Translations under genes and position numbers: made by a program
Assembly (NCBI GenBank): GCA_905233785.1
Contig: CAJOCV010000076.1
Span: 1-14,883 of the forward strand
DNA from: an uncultured Oscillospiraceae bacterium
Lineage (GTDB): Bacteria > Bacillota > Clostridia > Oscillospirales > Oscillospiraceae
DNA length: 14,883 nucleotides
Reading direction: 5' to 3'
Shown: positions 1 through 6,407 of the stretch, piece by piece
Numbering within the stretch: the first letter of the stretch is position 1
Layout: every line of letters begins with the position of its first letter
Notes under the pieces: model-generated
What the model was told of the DNA's origin: nothing
Database searches by the model: none
Seen by the model: the letters and a program-made list of their open reading frames with translations, nothing else

Positions 1-822
1 GGCACGCCGACCGCTGACGCTGCGATCACGCTGACCGCGCCGACGGCGAAGACCAAACCGGCTGCGCCCACGACAGCCGCCGCGGAGAACTGCAAGACCA
101 GGGACAACAACGACGGCAAGCTCACCGGTGTTACCACCGCGATGGAATACAAGAAGTCGGATGCGGCTGATTGGACTACCGGAACCGGCAGCGACATCAC
201 AGGTCTTGTTCCCGGAACCTACTATGTGCGCGTAAAGGCGACAGACACGACACTTGCCTCCGACAATCAGACGCTGACGATATTACGATTTGAAAGAACG
301 AATCCTTTCGAGGGCAGAGTTTACAATATAGGCGATGTACTGTATCTCAGCGATTATTGTTACGTCAATTTTCAAGATGGGGATAACAATGACATTTACT
401 GGACAGCAAAAACGGAAGATGCATCCTACTATTATGGCATGACATACCAGATTCCAACGCCAACTTGGGATGAAAGTGGGGAATATTGGACCTTCCCTGA
501 CTTTACGCTTATATATGCTGAAAATCAGTGGTGGTACTGCTCCATGTGGCTTGGATGGACAGATGATGCAAATGGCGGCGAGATCGTAACGGGTGTCAAA
601 TGTACCGGTGGCGATGGATCATGGGAAAACCCATATACTTTTAAAGTGGTGTTTAATCCAAGGGTAGAAGGCAGCGCGACAGGATATAGCGGCACATATG
701 ACGGTTCCTCCCATGGCATTACTGTTTCGGCAACGGATCCCGCCTCCGGGACTACGGTGAAGTATGGTACAGCATTTGGTACCGGAATACACGAATGCGG
801 GCAACTACACGGTTTATTATGA
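1..822 (+). CDS. Surface repeat protein, upstream reading-frame segment (5' end outside window)
   Basis: This frame is open from base 1, so the gene begins upstream and no start lies in the window. The protein is Thr/Ala/Asp-rich at first. It then contains a short beta-sandwich-type module with 'GLVPGTYYVRVKATDTTLAS' at about residues 68-87, a style common in clostridial cell-wall adhesins. A more AT-rich, Tyr/Trp-rich stretch follows (about bases 285-660), which I cannot assign to a family. From about base 661 an MBG-like module starts (GYSGTYDGSSHGITV, then TTVKYGTAFG). That module is cut off: its expected continuation, PEYTNAGNYTVYYEV, lies in the +1 frame from base 782. The stop at 820-822 is therefore out of register, and 1-822 plus 764-2464 are best read as one gene with a lesion near 781. 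Binding target unknown. Confidence 0.7.
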   Translation, partial: GTPTADAAITLTAPTAKTKPAAPTTAAAENCKTRDNNDGKLTGVTTAMEYKKSDAADWTTGTGSDITGLVPGTYYVRVKATDTTLASDNQTLTILRFERTNPFEGRVYNIGDVLYLSDYCYVNFQDGDNNDIYWTAKTEDASYYYGMTYQIPTPTWDESGEYWTFPDFTLIYAENQWWYCSMWLGWTDDANGGEIVTGVKCTGGDGSWENPYTFKVVFNPRVEGSATGYSGTYDGSSHGITVSATDPASGTTVKYGTAFGTGIHECGQLHGLL

Positions 823-2464
823 GGTGAAGGCTGAAAATCGCTCCGCGCTGAGAGGGTCTGCCAATGTTAGCATTGCAAAAGCAGACGTTACCTTCACCGC
901 GCCGACGGCCAAAGAACTGGCATTCACCGGCGAGGCACGGGAACTGGTCAACGCCGGTTCCGCAACTGGCGGCACGATGTACTACGCTGTGACCACCGAG
1001 AACACAGCCCCGACGGATGAAAACCTTTATACCACATCCATCCCTACTGCTGCCAACGCCGGAACCTACTACGTCTGGTACAAGGTCGTGGGCGATGAAA
1101 ACCATAACGACATCGAGGCGGCGTGTGTGACCGTGACCATCGCCAAGGCCGATCCAAGTTACACCGTGCCCACCGGTCTCACCGCGACCTACGGCGACAC
1201 CCTCGCGGACGTGACCCTGCCCGATGGCTGGACTTGGGCGGACAGCACCACCAGTGTTGGCAATGCTGGCACAAACAGCTTCCTTGCAACCTTTACCCCG
1301 AGTGACACGAATAACTACAATGTCGTAGAGAATGTCTCTGTTTCCGTGACGGTCGCCAAGGCCGACCCCACTTACACCACGCCCACCGGTCTCACCGCGA
1401 CCTACGGCGACACGCTCGCGGATGTAACCCTGCCCGATGGCTGGACTTGGGCGGACAGCACCACCAGTGTTGGCAATGCTGGCACAAACAGCTTCCCTGC
1501 AACCTTTACCCCGAGCGACACGAATAACTACAATGTCGTAGAGAATGTCTCTGTTTCCGTGACGGTCGCCAAGGCCGATCCAAGTTACACCGCGCCCACC
1601 GGTCTCACCGCGACCTACGGCGACACGCTCGCGGACGTGACCCTGCCCGATGGCTGGACTTGGGCGGACAGCAGCGCCAGCGTCGGCAATGTTGGCACAA
1701 ACAACTTCCTTGCAACCTTTACCCCGAGCGACACGGATAACTACAATGTCGTTGAGAACGTCGATGTGGTTGTCGCGGTCGCCAGAGCCGCCATCACGCC
1801 CACAGTCAGCGTGAAAGGCTGGAACTACGGCGAGAAGGCCAACGCGCCTGTCCTCAGCGGCAATAGCGGCAACGGCACAGTAAGCTATACTTATGCCCTC
1901 AAGGGCAGCGACAGCTTCTCTGAAGCGGTTCCCAGCGCTCCCGGCACGTATACCGTCAAGGCTGTGATCGCCCAGAGCGATAACTATCTCGGCGGCGAGG
2001 CCACCGCGGACTTTGTCATCGGCAATCCCGTCTACACCATCGCCTCGGTGAACGGCGTTGCGAACGACGCTGCTCATACCTGGTACAAGGGCAGCGGCAA
2101 GGACGTGGTTCTCACCGTGAAGCTCTCCGGCGAGTTTGACGATTCCTTCGATCATTTCACCGGCGTGAGTATCGACGGTGCCGCGCTCTCGGCGAGCGAC
2201 TACAGCGCCGTCAAAGGCAGCACCGTTGTGACGCTCAAGGCAGCGACGCTTGAAAAGCTCAAGACCGGGCCGCGCGGCGTCAGGATCCTCTTCGATAACG
2301 GCAAGGTGGATTACACCGTCACCGTCAAGCCCGCGCAGAGCGCCGGCGGCGTCTTCGCCCCGAAGACCGGCGATGAAACGAACCTCGCCCTCTGGCTTGC
2401 GATCCTGGCGCTCTCCGGCGCGGGACTCGCCGCCGTGATCGTTATCAAAAAGCGCCGCACCTAA
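764..2464 (+). CDS. Surface repeat protein, C-terminal part with MBG-like repeats and sortase signal
   Basis: This continues the preceding surface protein after the frame break. The ATG at 764 is only the first in-frame codon; homologous sequence starts near 782 and there is no credible ribosome binding site. Domains in order are: the end of an MBG/Ig-like module (residues 7-40), a second module containing TAPTAKELAFTGEARELV and GTYYVWYKVVGDENHND (about 43-127), three 71-residue tandem repeats (128-340), another module starting PTVSVKGWNYGEKA (about 345-420), and a final beta-rich domain. The C-terminus is a cell-wall sorting signal: PKTGD at 533-537, a hydrophobic helix at about 541-561 and the basic tail KKRRT. 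The variant (A/S)PKTG motif suggests anchoring by a clostridial sortase. Repeat modules of this kind act as stalks or adhesins on the cell surface; the ligand is unknown. A long antisense open frame here is a composition shadow. Confidence 0.8.
   Translation: MVQHLVPEYTNAGNYTVYYEVKAENRSALRGSANVSIAKADVTFTAPTAKELAFTGEARELVNAGSATGGTMYYAVTTENTAPTDENLYTTSIPTAANAGTYYVWYKVVGDENHNDIEAACVTVTIAKADPSYTVPTGLTATYGDTLADVTLPDGWTWADSTTSVGNAGTNSFLATFTPSDTNNYNVVENVSVSVTVAKADPTYTTPTGLTATYGDTLADVTLPDGWTWADSTTSVGNAGTNSFPATFTPSDTNNYNVVENVSVSVTVAKADPSYTAPTGLTATYGDTLADVTLPDGWTWADSSASVGNVGTNNFLATFTPSDTDNYNVVENVDVVVAVARAAITPTVSVKGWNYGEKANAPVLSGNSGNGTVSYTYALKGSDSFSEAVPSAPGTYTVKAVIAQSDNYLGGEATADFVIGNPVYTIASVNGVANDAAHTWYKGSGKDVVLTVKLSGEFDDSFDHFTGVSIDGAALSASDYSAVKGSTVVTLKAATLEKLKTGPRGVRILFDNGKVDYTVTVKPAQSAGGVFAPKTGDETNLALWLAILALSGAGLAAVIVIKKRRT
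1145..1783 (+). repeat. Three tandem 213-bp repeats within the surface protein gene
   Basis: Three exactly spaced units (1145-1357, 1358-1570, 1571-1783) each encode 71 residues with the core GLTATYGDTLADVTLP. By eye, units 1 and 2 differ at about 10 of 213 bases. Unit 3 is more divergent near its end (SSASVGNVGTNN, ENVDVVVAVA). The period is a multiple of three, so gain or loss of a unit keeps the frame. Such near-identity indicates recent duplication or gene conversion. Confidence 0.93.
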
Positions 2465-2471
2465 ATCGCGC

Positions 2472-2525
2472 CGTAGGGGCGACCCTTGCGGTCGCCCGTG
2501 CGGTACGATCAAATACCCTATAAAA
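2472..2525. repeat. 54-bp hairpin-bearing intergenic repeat, copy A
   Basis: This 54-base unit matches copy B (2564-2617) at 52 positions. It contains a perfect 8-bp inverted repeat, GGGCGACC (2477-2484) and GGTCGCCC (2490-2497), around a 5-base loop, then GTACGATCAAATACCC-like sequence. It begins 7 bases after the surface gene's stop. The core looks like short palindromic repeats dispersed in intergenic regions of Oscillospiraceae genomes (from memory, not searched). It might also slow transcription leaving the surface gene, but there is no U-tract directly after the stem. Confidence 0.85.
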
Positions 2526-2563
2526 GGGGCTGTTGCAAAATACGCGCATAGCCCAGTCACCAT

Positions 2564-2617
2564 CGTAGGGGCGACCCTTGCGGTCGCCCGTACGGTACGA
2601 TCAAATACCCCATAAAA
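2564..2617. repeat. 54-bp hairpin-bearing intergenic repeat, copy B
   Basis: This is the second copy of the 2472-2525 unit, in the same orientation and 92 bases downstream. It has the same 8-bp stem (2569-2576 with 2582-2589). It ends in CATAAAA, directly abutting the feoB terminator stem. On the - strand this supplies the TTTTATG run after that stem. Confidence 0.85.
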
Positions 2618-2658
2618 CCATCGGGCGAAGACGCAGAATCCGCGTCTTCGCCCGATGG
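2611..2658 (-). terminator. Rho-independent terminator of feoAB
   Basis: A perfect 17-bp inverted repeat (2618-2634 with 2642-2658) encloses a 7-base loop. Read on the - strand the stem is followed by TTTTATG, a short U-tract. It sits 27 bases after the feoB stop, so it fits termination of feoAB transcripts. The + strand side lacks a T-run, so it is a weaker candidate for ending the surface protein transcript. Confidence 0.85.
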
Positions 2659-2685
2659 CTTAGCACAAGCACAGATACAAATTCT

Positions 2686-4497
2686 TCAAATCCCCGACAA
2701 TAGTTTGCAAAGGATCAGACCGAAGGCCGTGGGCAAGAGGGCGGCGAGCGCCGTCCAGCCCCAGCCGCCGGTCTCTTTCTTTACGGTCAGCAGCGTCGTG
2801 GAGCACGGCCAGTGCAGCACCGTGAAGCAGAGCATGCATGCCGCCGTCCCCGCCGTCCAGCCGTTTTGCAGCAAAATCGCATGAACGTCGGCCAAGGCTC
2901 CCGGCTCCATGAGGCTGCCGCCCGCGGTGTAGATCATCAGCAGGATGGGCAGCACCGTTTCGTTCGCCGGAAGCCCCAGCAGAAAGGCCAGCAAAATCGC
3001 CCCGTCCAGCCCGAGAAAGCGCCCCGCGCCGTCCAGCAGCGCCGCGGCCTTGAGCAGCAGGCTTCCGTCGCCCGCGCGCGTGTTGGCAAGCAGCCACAGC
3101 GCAGCGCCCGCCGGCGCCGCCACTGCCGCCGCGCGCAGCAGCACCTTGAGCGTCCGGTCCAGCAGCGAGCGGACGAGGATCTGCCCGAGCTGGGGACGGC
3201 GGTAGGGCGGCAGCTCCAGCACGAAGGAGGACGGCTCCCCGCGCAAAAGCGTCCCCGAGAGCAGCGCCGTGGCGGCAAAGCTCAGCAGCACGCTCACAGC
3301 GATCACCCCCGTCAGCATAAGCGACGCGCCCAGCGTCGAGCGCGGCGCGAAAAACATCGTGATCACCGCGATCAGCAGCGGAAAGCGCCCGTTGCAGGGG
3401 ACAAAGCTGTTCGTGAGCACCGCAAGCAGCCGCTCCCGCCGCGAGTCGATGATGCGGCAGCCCGTCACCCCCGCCGCGTTGCAGCCAAAGCCCATCGCCA
3501 TGGTCAGGCACTGCTTGCCGCAGGCGCCGCAGCGCTGAAAGGGGCGGTCGAGATTGTAGGCCACGCGCGGCAGATAGCCCAGATCCTCCAGCAGCGTAAA
3601 AAGCGGGAAGAAGATCGCCATCGGCGGCAGCATCACCGACACGACCCAGCTCAGCGTGCGGTAAGCACCCTCGGTCAGCATGGCGCTCAGCCGCGCCGGA
3701 AGCCCGAGGCGGGAAAGAAAGGCCGCGAGCGGCGCTTCCAGTGAGAAGAGCAGCCGGGACAAAAACGCCGAGGGCGCGTTTGCCCCGGCAATGGTCAGAT
3801 AAAACACCAGCGCCAGCAGCAGGAGCATGACCGGAAAAGCAAACAGCTTCCCGGTCAGCACCCGGTCAATGCGGCGATCCCGCGCGGGAAGCTGCTGCCT
3901 GCCCCGCACCACGCCCCGGCAGATCGCTTCCGCCTCGCGCACCAGCGCGGCGGTACGCGCCTCCTCGTCGGCGGGCAGCGGGATCGGGGCGGGGGAGCGC
4001 GGCGCGTCCAGCAGCGCGTCGATGGCGTCCAGCAGAATGCGGCGGCTGCCGCGTTTTCGCGCGGAAACGCCCACCACCGGGACGCCCAGCCGCTCGGAGA
4101 GCAGCGGCAGGTCGAGCGTTAAGCCCCGCCGCGCCGCCTCGTCCATCAGATTCAGGCACAGCAGCACCGGCTTTCCCAGCGCAAGCACCTGCAGGGCGTA
4201 AAAGAGATTGCGCTCCAGCAGCCCCGCGTCGCAGACCAGCAGGATCGCCTCCGCCTCGTCGGAGAGCAGAAAGTCCCGCGCCACCCGCTCGTCGTCGGAG
4301 CGGGCGGCGAGAGAGTAAGCGCCCGGAACGTCCACCAGCAGACAGCGGCGGCGCGCCGTGCTGAAGCTTCCCCGGGCGGAGGAGACGGTTTTGCCCGTCC
4401 AGTTTCCGGTGTGCTGGTGCAGCCCTGTGAGCCGGTTAAAGACCGTGCTCTTTCCCACGTTCGGCAGTCCCGCCAGCGCGATCACATGCGTCCGCAT
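2686..4497 (-). CDS. feoB: Ferrous iron transport protein B (GTPase-gated Fe2+ permease)
   Basis: FeoB imports Fe2+ across the cytoplasmic membrane; an N-terminal GTPase domain regulates a membrane permease. The G motifs are all present: GLPNVGKST (10-18), TGNWTGKT (30-37), DVPG (56-59), NLMD (116-119) and SAR (145-147). A short linker or GDI-like region (about 165-215) leads to many hydrophobic segments from about 219. Gate signatures are GFGCN (336-340), FVPCNGRFP (365-373) and HWPCSTT (562-568). At 603 residues it is shorter than classic FeoB (about 700-770). The gate motif variant CNGRFP, in place of the usual C-G-A-R-L-P type, resembles FeoB forms in Clostridia. The frame is open further upstream, but I chose the ATG at 4497: it begins exactly at the G domain and is preceded by GGAGGGAGG. 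It overlaps the 3' end of feoA by 62 bases. Confidence 0.95.
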   Translation of the reverse strand: MRTHVIALAGLPNVGKSTVFNRLTGLHQHTGNWTGKTVSSARGSFSTARRRCLLVDVPGAYSLAARSDDERVARDFLLSDEAEAILLVCDAGLLERNLFYALQVLALGKPVLLCLNLMDEAARRGLTLDLPLLSERLGVPVVGVSARKRGSRRILLDAIDALLDAPRSPAPIPLPADEEARTAALVREAEAICRGVVRGRQQLPARDRRIDRVLTGKLFAFPVMLLLLALVFYLTIAGANAPSAFLSRLLFSLEAPLAAFLSRLGLPARLSAMLTEGAYRTLSWVVSVMLPPMAIFFPLFTLLEDLGYLPRVAYNLDRPFQRCGACGKQCLTMAMGFGCNAAGVTGCRIIDSRRERLLAVLTNSFVPCNGRFPLLIAVITMFFAPRSTLGASLMLTGVIAVSVLLSFAATALLSGTLLRGEPSSFVLELPPYRRPQLGQILVRSLLDRTLKVLLRAAAVAAPAGAALWLLANTRAGDGSLLLKAAALLDGAGRFLGLDGAILLAFLLGLPANETVLPILLMIYTAGGSLMEPGALADVHAILLQNGWTAGTAACMLCFTVLHWPCSTTLLTVKKETGGWGWTALAALLPTAFGLILCKLLSGI

Positions 4498-4741
4498 TCC
4501 CGTCCTCCCTCCGTTCGATCCAAATCTCCCGGCTGTCCCGGTCCCGCAAGGCGAGCACCGCCCCGCAGAGCTCATAAGCCGCGGGGTCGCCCAGGGGGCT
4601 TCGCCCGAGGCAGCGAAGATAAGCCCCCTCAATGAGCCCCAGCTCCCGCAGCCGCAGGCGCATGGAGCCGTGTACACGCAGCGCGCGCACACGCCCGCCT
4701 TCCCCCGGGCGCAGGGAGCAGAGCGTTAAGTCGTGATTCAT
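4436..4741 (-). CDS. feoA: Ferrous iron transport protein A (SH3-like)
   Basis: FeoA is a small cytoplasmic SH3-like protein that works with FeoB in Fe2+ uptake. Family features are the opening LCSLRPGEGGRVRAL, then RLRELGLIEG (30-39) and SPLGDPAAYELCGAVLALR (48-66). The ATG at 4741 is preceded by GAGGTG at suitable spacing. FeoA is usually about 75-80 residues; this frame gives 101. The family-like part ends near residue 78, and the last 20 codons lie inside the feoB start region in another frame. That tail is charged and low in similarity to FeoA, so it is probably read-through into overlap sequence rather than a functional domain. The overlap suggests tight translational coupling with feoB. 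I saw no clear Fur or DtxR-type operator upstream. Confidence 0.9.
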   Translation of the reverse strand: MNHDLTLCSLRPGEGGRVRALRVHGSMRLRLRELGLIEGAYLRCLGRSPLGDPAAYELCGAVLALRDRDSREIWIERREDGNADACDRAGGTAERGKEHGL

Positions 4742-4770
4742 ACTTACACCTCGCCCTATCCTATGCCCGC

Positions 4771-4799
4771 TTGCAATTTATGGTGAAATCTGATAACAT
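4771..4799 (+). promoter_or_regulatory. Possible sigma-A promoter for the VOC-family gene
   Basis: In the 78-base divergent spacer between feoA and the VOC gene, TTGCAA (4771-4776) and TAACAT (4794-4799) are 17 bases apart. Each matches about four of six consensus bases. A start site near 4806 would leave a very short leader before the GTG at 4820. No equally good pair was seen for feoA on the - strand. Confidence 0.4.
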
Positions 4800-4819
4800 G
4801 AAAACGGGGGTGAGGGAAA

Positions 4820-5191
4820 GTGCAATTTACATTCAACCATTTCAATTTTAACGTTCTGGATCTGGAGCGCAGCCTGAAATTCTATGACGAAGCGCTGGGG
4901 CTCAAGCCCGTGCGGGAAAAAAACGCCGCCGACGGAAGCTTCAAGATCGTCTTCCTCGGCGACGGCGTTACGGATTTTCGGCTGGAGCTGACCTGGATGA
5001 CCCAGCGCGGCGAGCCTTACGATCTCGGCGAGCAGGAATATCATCTGGCCTTCCGCGTGGATGATTTCGAGGCCGCCCACGCAAAGCACGCGGCCATGGG
5101 CTGCATCTGCTTTGAAAACCCTTCCATGGGGATCTATTTCCTCGAAGACCCGGACGGATATTGGATCGAGATTATCCCGACGAGAAAGTAG
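4820..5191 (+). CDS. VOC/glyoxalase I-like metalloenzyme
   Basis: This 123-residue protein has the two beta-alpha-beta-beta-beta units of the vicinal oxygen chelate superfamily. The four positions that bind metal in glyoxalase I are occupied by H7 (FNHFNF), E56 (RLEL), H75 (EYHLAF) and E117 (YWIEIIP). The run FLEDPDGYWIEIIP is typical of lactoylglutathione lyase-like proteins. A methylglyoxal-detoxifying role is therefore plausible. Many Clostridia lack glutathione, though, and VOC proteins also act as dioxygenases, epimerases or resistance proteins, so the substrate is not settled. The GTG start at 4820 follows GGGGGTGAGGG; the nearby ATG at 4798 is out of frame. It stands alone, divergent from feoAB, with its own terminator downstream. 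Confidence 0.85.
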   Translation: MQFTFNHFNFNVLDLERSLKFYDEALGLKPVREKNAADGSFKIVFLGDGVTDFRLELTWMTQRGEPYDLGEQEYHLAFRVDDFEAAHAKHAAMGCICFENPSMGIYFLEDPDGYWIEIIPTRK

Positions 5192-5322
5192 CGCTTGGGA
5201 GACTGGCGAAGTCTGGATAGACGGCAAAAGCGAATGAGAAAAAGCTGCTTTTGCCTCGCTATGACAGGCAGACACCCATCTGAATCATCGCGGAAAAGTT
5301 CGAATATTTCTACCGAAGCTCT

Positions 5323-5351
5323 GGGGCTGTGAAAAATCACAGCCCCTTTTT
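5323..5351 (+). terminator. Rho-independent terminator after the VOC gene
   Basis: GGGGCTGTGA (5323-5332) pairs perfectly with TCACAGCCCC (5337-5346) across an AAAA loop, followed by TTTTT (5347-5351). The U-tract is on the + strand only, so it ends the VOC-gene transcript about 130 bases after its stop. It also lies just past the 3' end of the convergent nucleotidyltransferase gene. A second, weaker hairpin (GGCAAAAGC 5223-5231 with GCTTTTGCC 5247-5255, 15-base loop) lies upstream. Confidence 0.9.
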
Positions 5352-5381
5352 ATGCCAAACGCTGTTTCGCAGGCGCTGTAG

Positions 5382-6407
5382 CTATAAGTTCAGCGCCTGG
5401 CATACCTGCCGCAGAGAGAGGGCGAGGGAGCGGGCAAATTCCGTGTCCTCGCTTTGCACGGCGATGCGCAGGGCGGAAGCGTCGGACAGGGGAGAGACAT
5501 GCAGAGAGAAGTTGTCACGGGTCAGACGGATGCCGTCGGCGTAGTCCGCGTCCAGCTCCAGCATCAGCTCCGAAAGCGCCCCCATGAGCTGCGCCCGGCT
5601 GCGACAGGTACATTCCAGCGTCACGCTGGCGTTTTCCGGCACGGTATCGGCTTCCTCCGGCAGAGGCGGGAAAAAACCGTCGGGGATGTTCAGCTTCAGC
5701 CGTCCCTCCAGCGCGTCCACACAGCATTGATAGTAGCTCAGCGGCGTCCCCACATCGCACCAGTAGCCCTCCATCGGCAGCCCCAGCAGCGTCTCTCCCT
5801 GCTCCAGCAGCAGCGGAAACAGGTCTTTGGCGAAGTCAAAGGGCTGCCGCGGCGGCACACAGGCCATGGCGCGCGGTGAGAGCACATAGATTCCCGTGTT
5901 CACAAGATCGGTTACGACGCGCGGCCAGCTGGGCTTTTCCACAAAGGAACGCACACGGTTTTCACTGTCCGTAACGGCGAGACCATAGCGCAGGGGCGTG
6001 GCTTCACGGGAAAGCGCGATCGTGACGGCGGCGCCGCTTTCCCGGTGCCGCGCCATCAGGGCTTTGAGATCAAAGTCACAGGCCGCGTCCCCGCTGATGA
6101 CGAGAAAATCCTCGTCTGCGTAGAAATCGGCGCAGTTTTTCACGCCGCCCGCCGTGCCCAGGGGCGCATCCTCCACCCGATACTGGATCGAAAGCCCCAG
6201 CCGCCGCCCGTCACCGAAGGCGTTGCGGATATCGCTCGAGCGGTAGCGCAGGGCGGCGCAGATCTCGGTAAAGCCGTTATGCCTCAATAACTGAAGAATA
6301 TGCTCCATCATCGGCTTTCCCAACAGCGGTACGAGCGGCTTTGGCAGCGTTCCGGTGACGGCTCTGAGCCGCGTGCCCTCTCCGCCCGCCATAATCACAG
6401 CTTTCAT
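5382..6407 (-). CDS. Sugar-phosphate nucleotidyltransferase (mannose-1-P guanylyltransferase-like)
   Basis: The N-terminal 235 residues form an NTP_transferase (nucleotide-sugar pyrophosphorylase) domain. It has GGEGTRL (8-14) and PKP (22-24) for nucleotide binding, EDAPLGTAGGVK (79-90), the SGDA metal/substrate motif (105-108), EKP (157-159), NTG (170-172) and WCDVG (216-220). The family makes NDP-sugars from sugar-1-phosphates for cell-surface glycans; nucleotide and sugar cannot be read from sequence. Clostridial relatives are often bifunctional fusions with a left-handed beta-helix and a complete phosphomannomutase domain. Here the beta-helix seems absent. The last roughly 75 residues (from CTCRSRAQLMGALSELM) resemble only the final domain of such a mutase (DGIRL...HVSPLSDASALRIAVQSED). 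The ATG at 6407 has a strong AGGAGG seven bases upstream. No operon partner is visible. Confidence 0.85.
   Translation of the reverse strand: MKAVIMAGGEGTRLRAVTGTLPKPLVPLLGKPMMEHILQLLRHNGFTEICAALRYRSSDIRNAFGDGRRLGLSIQYRVEDAPLGTAGGVKNCADFYADEDFLVISGDAACDFDLKALMARHRESGAAVTIALSREATPLRYGLAVTDSENRVRSFVEKPSWPRVVTDLVNTGIYVLSPRAMACVPPRQPFDFAKDLFPLLLEQGETLLGLPMEGYWCDVGTPLSYYQCCVDALEGRLKLNIPDGFFPPLPEEADTVPENASVTLECTCRSRAQLMGALSELMLELDADYADGIRLTRDNFSLHVSPLSDASALRIAVQSEDTEFARSLALSLRQVCQALNL

Noticed and set aside
1145..1783. CRISPR array
   Set aside because: The repeats are contiguous 213-bp coding units with no spacers.
752..2563. 603-codon open frame on the - strand opposite the surface gene
   Set aside because: It mirrors the tandem repeats and GC-biased codons of the sense gene, has no recognisable domain, and its sequence repeats with the same 71-codon period.
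2812..3744. 310-codon + strand frame opposite feoB
   Set aside because: Arg/Gln/His-rich shadow of the FeoB permease region; no start context or domain.
4498..4692. 65-codon N-terminal extension of feoB in the open frame
   Set aside because: It overlaps feoA, is Cys/Gly-rich without family match, and the ATG at 4497 has a strong Shine-Dalgarno and begins directly at the GTPase domain.
4742..4819. Fur or DtxR-type operator upstream of feoA
   Set aside because: No recognisable palindromic box of either type in the 78-base spacer.
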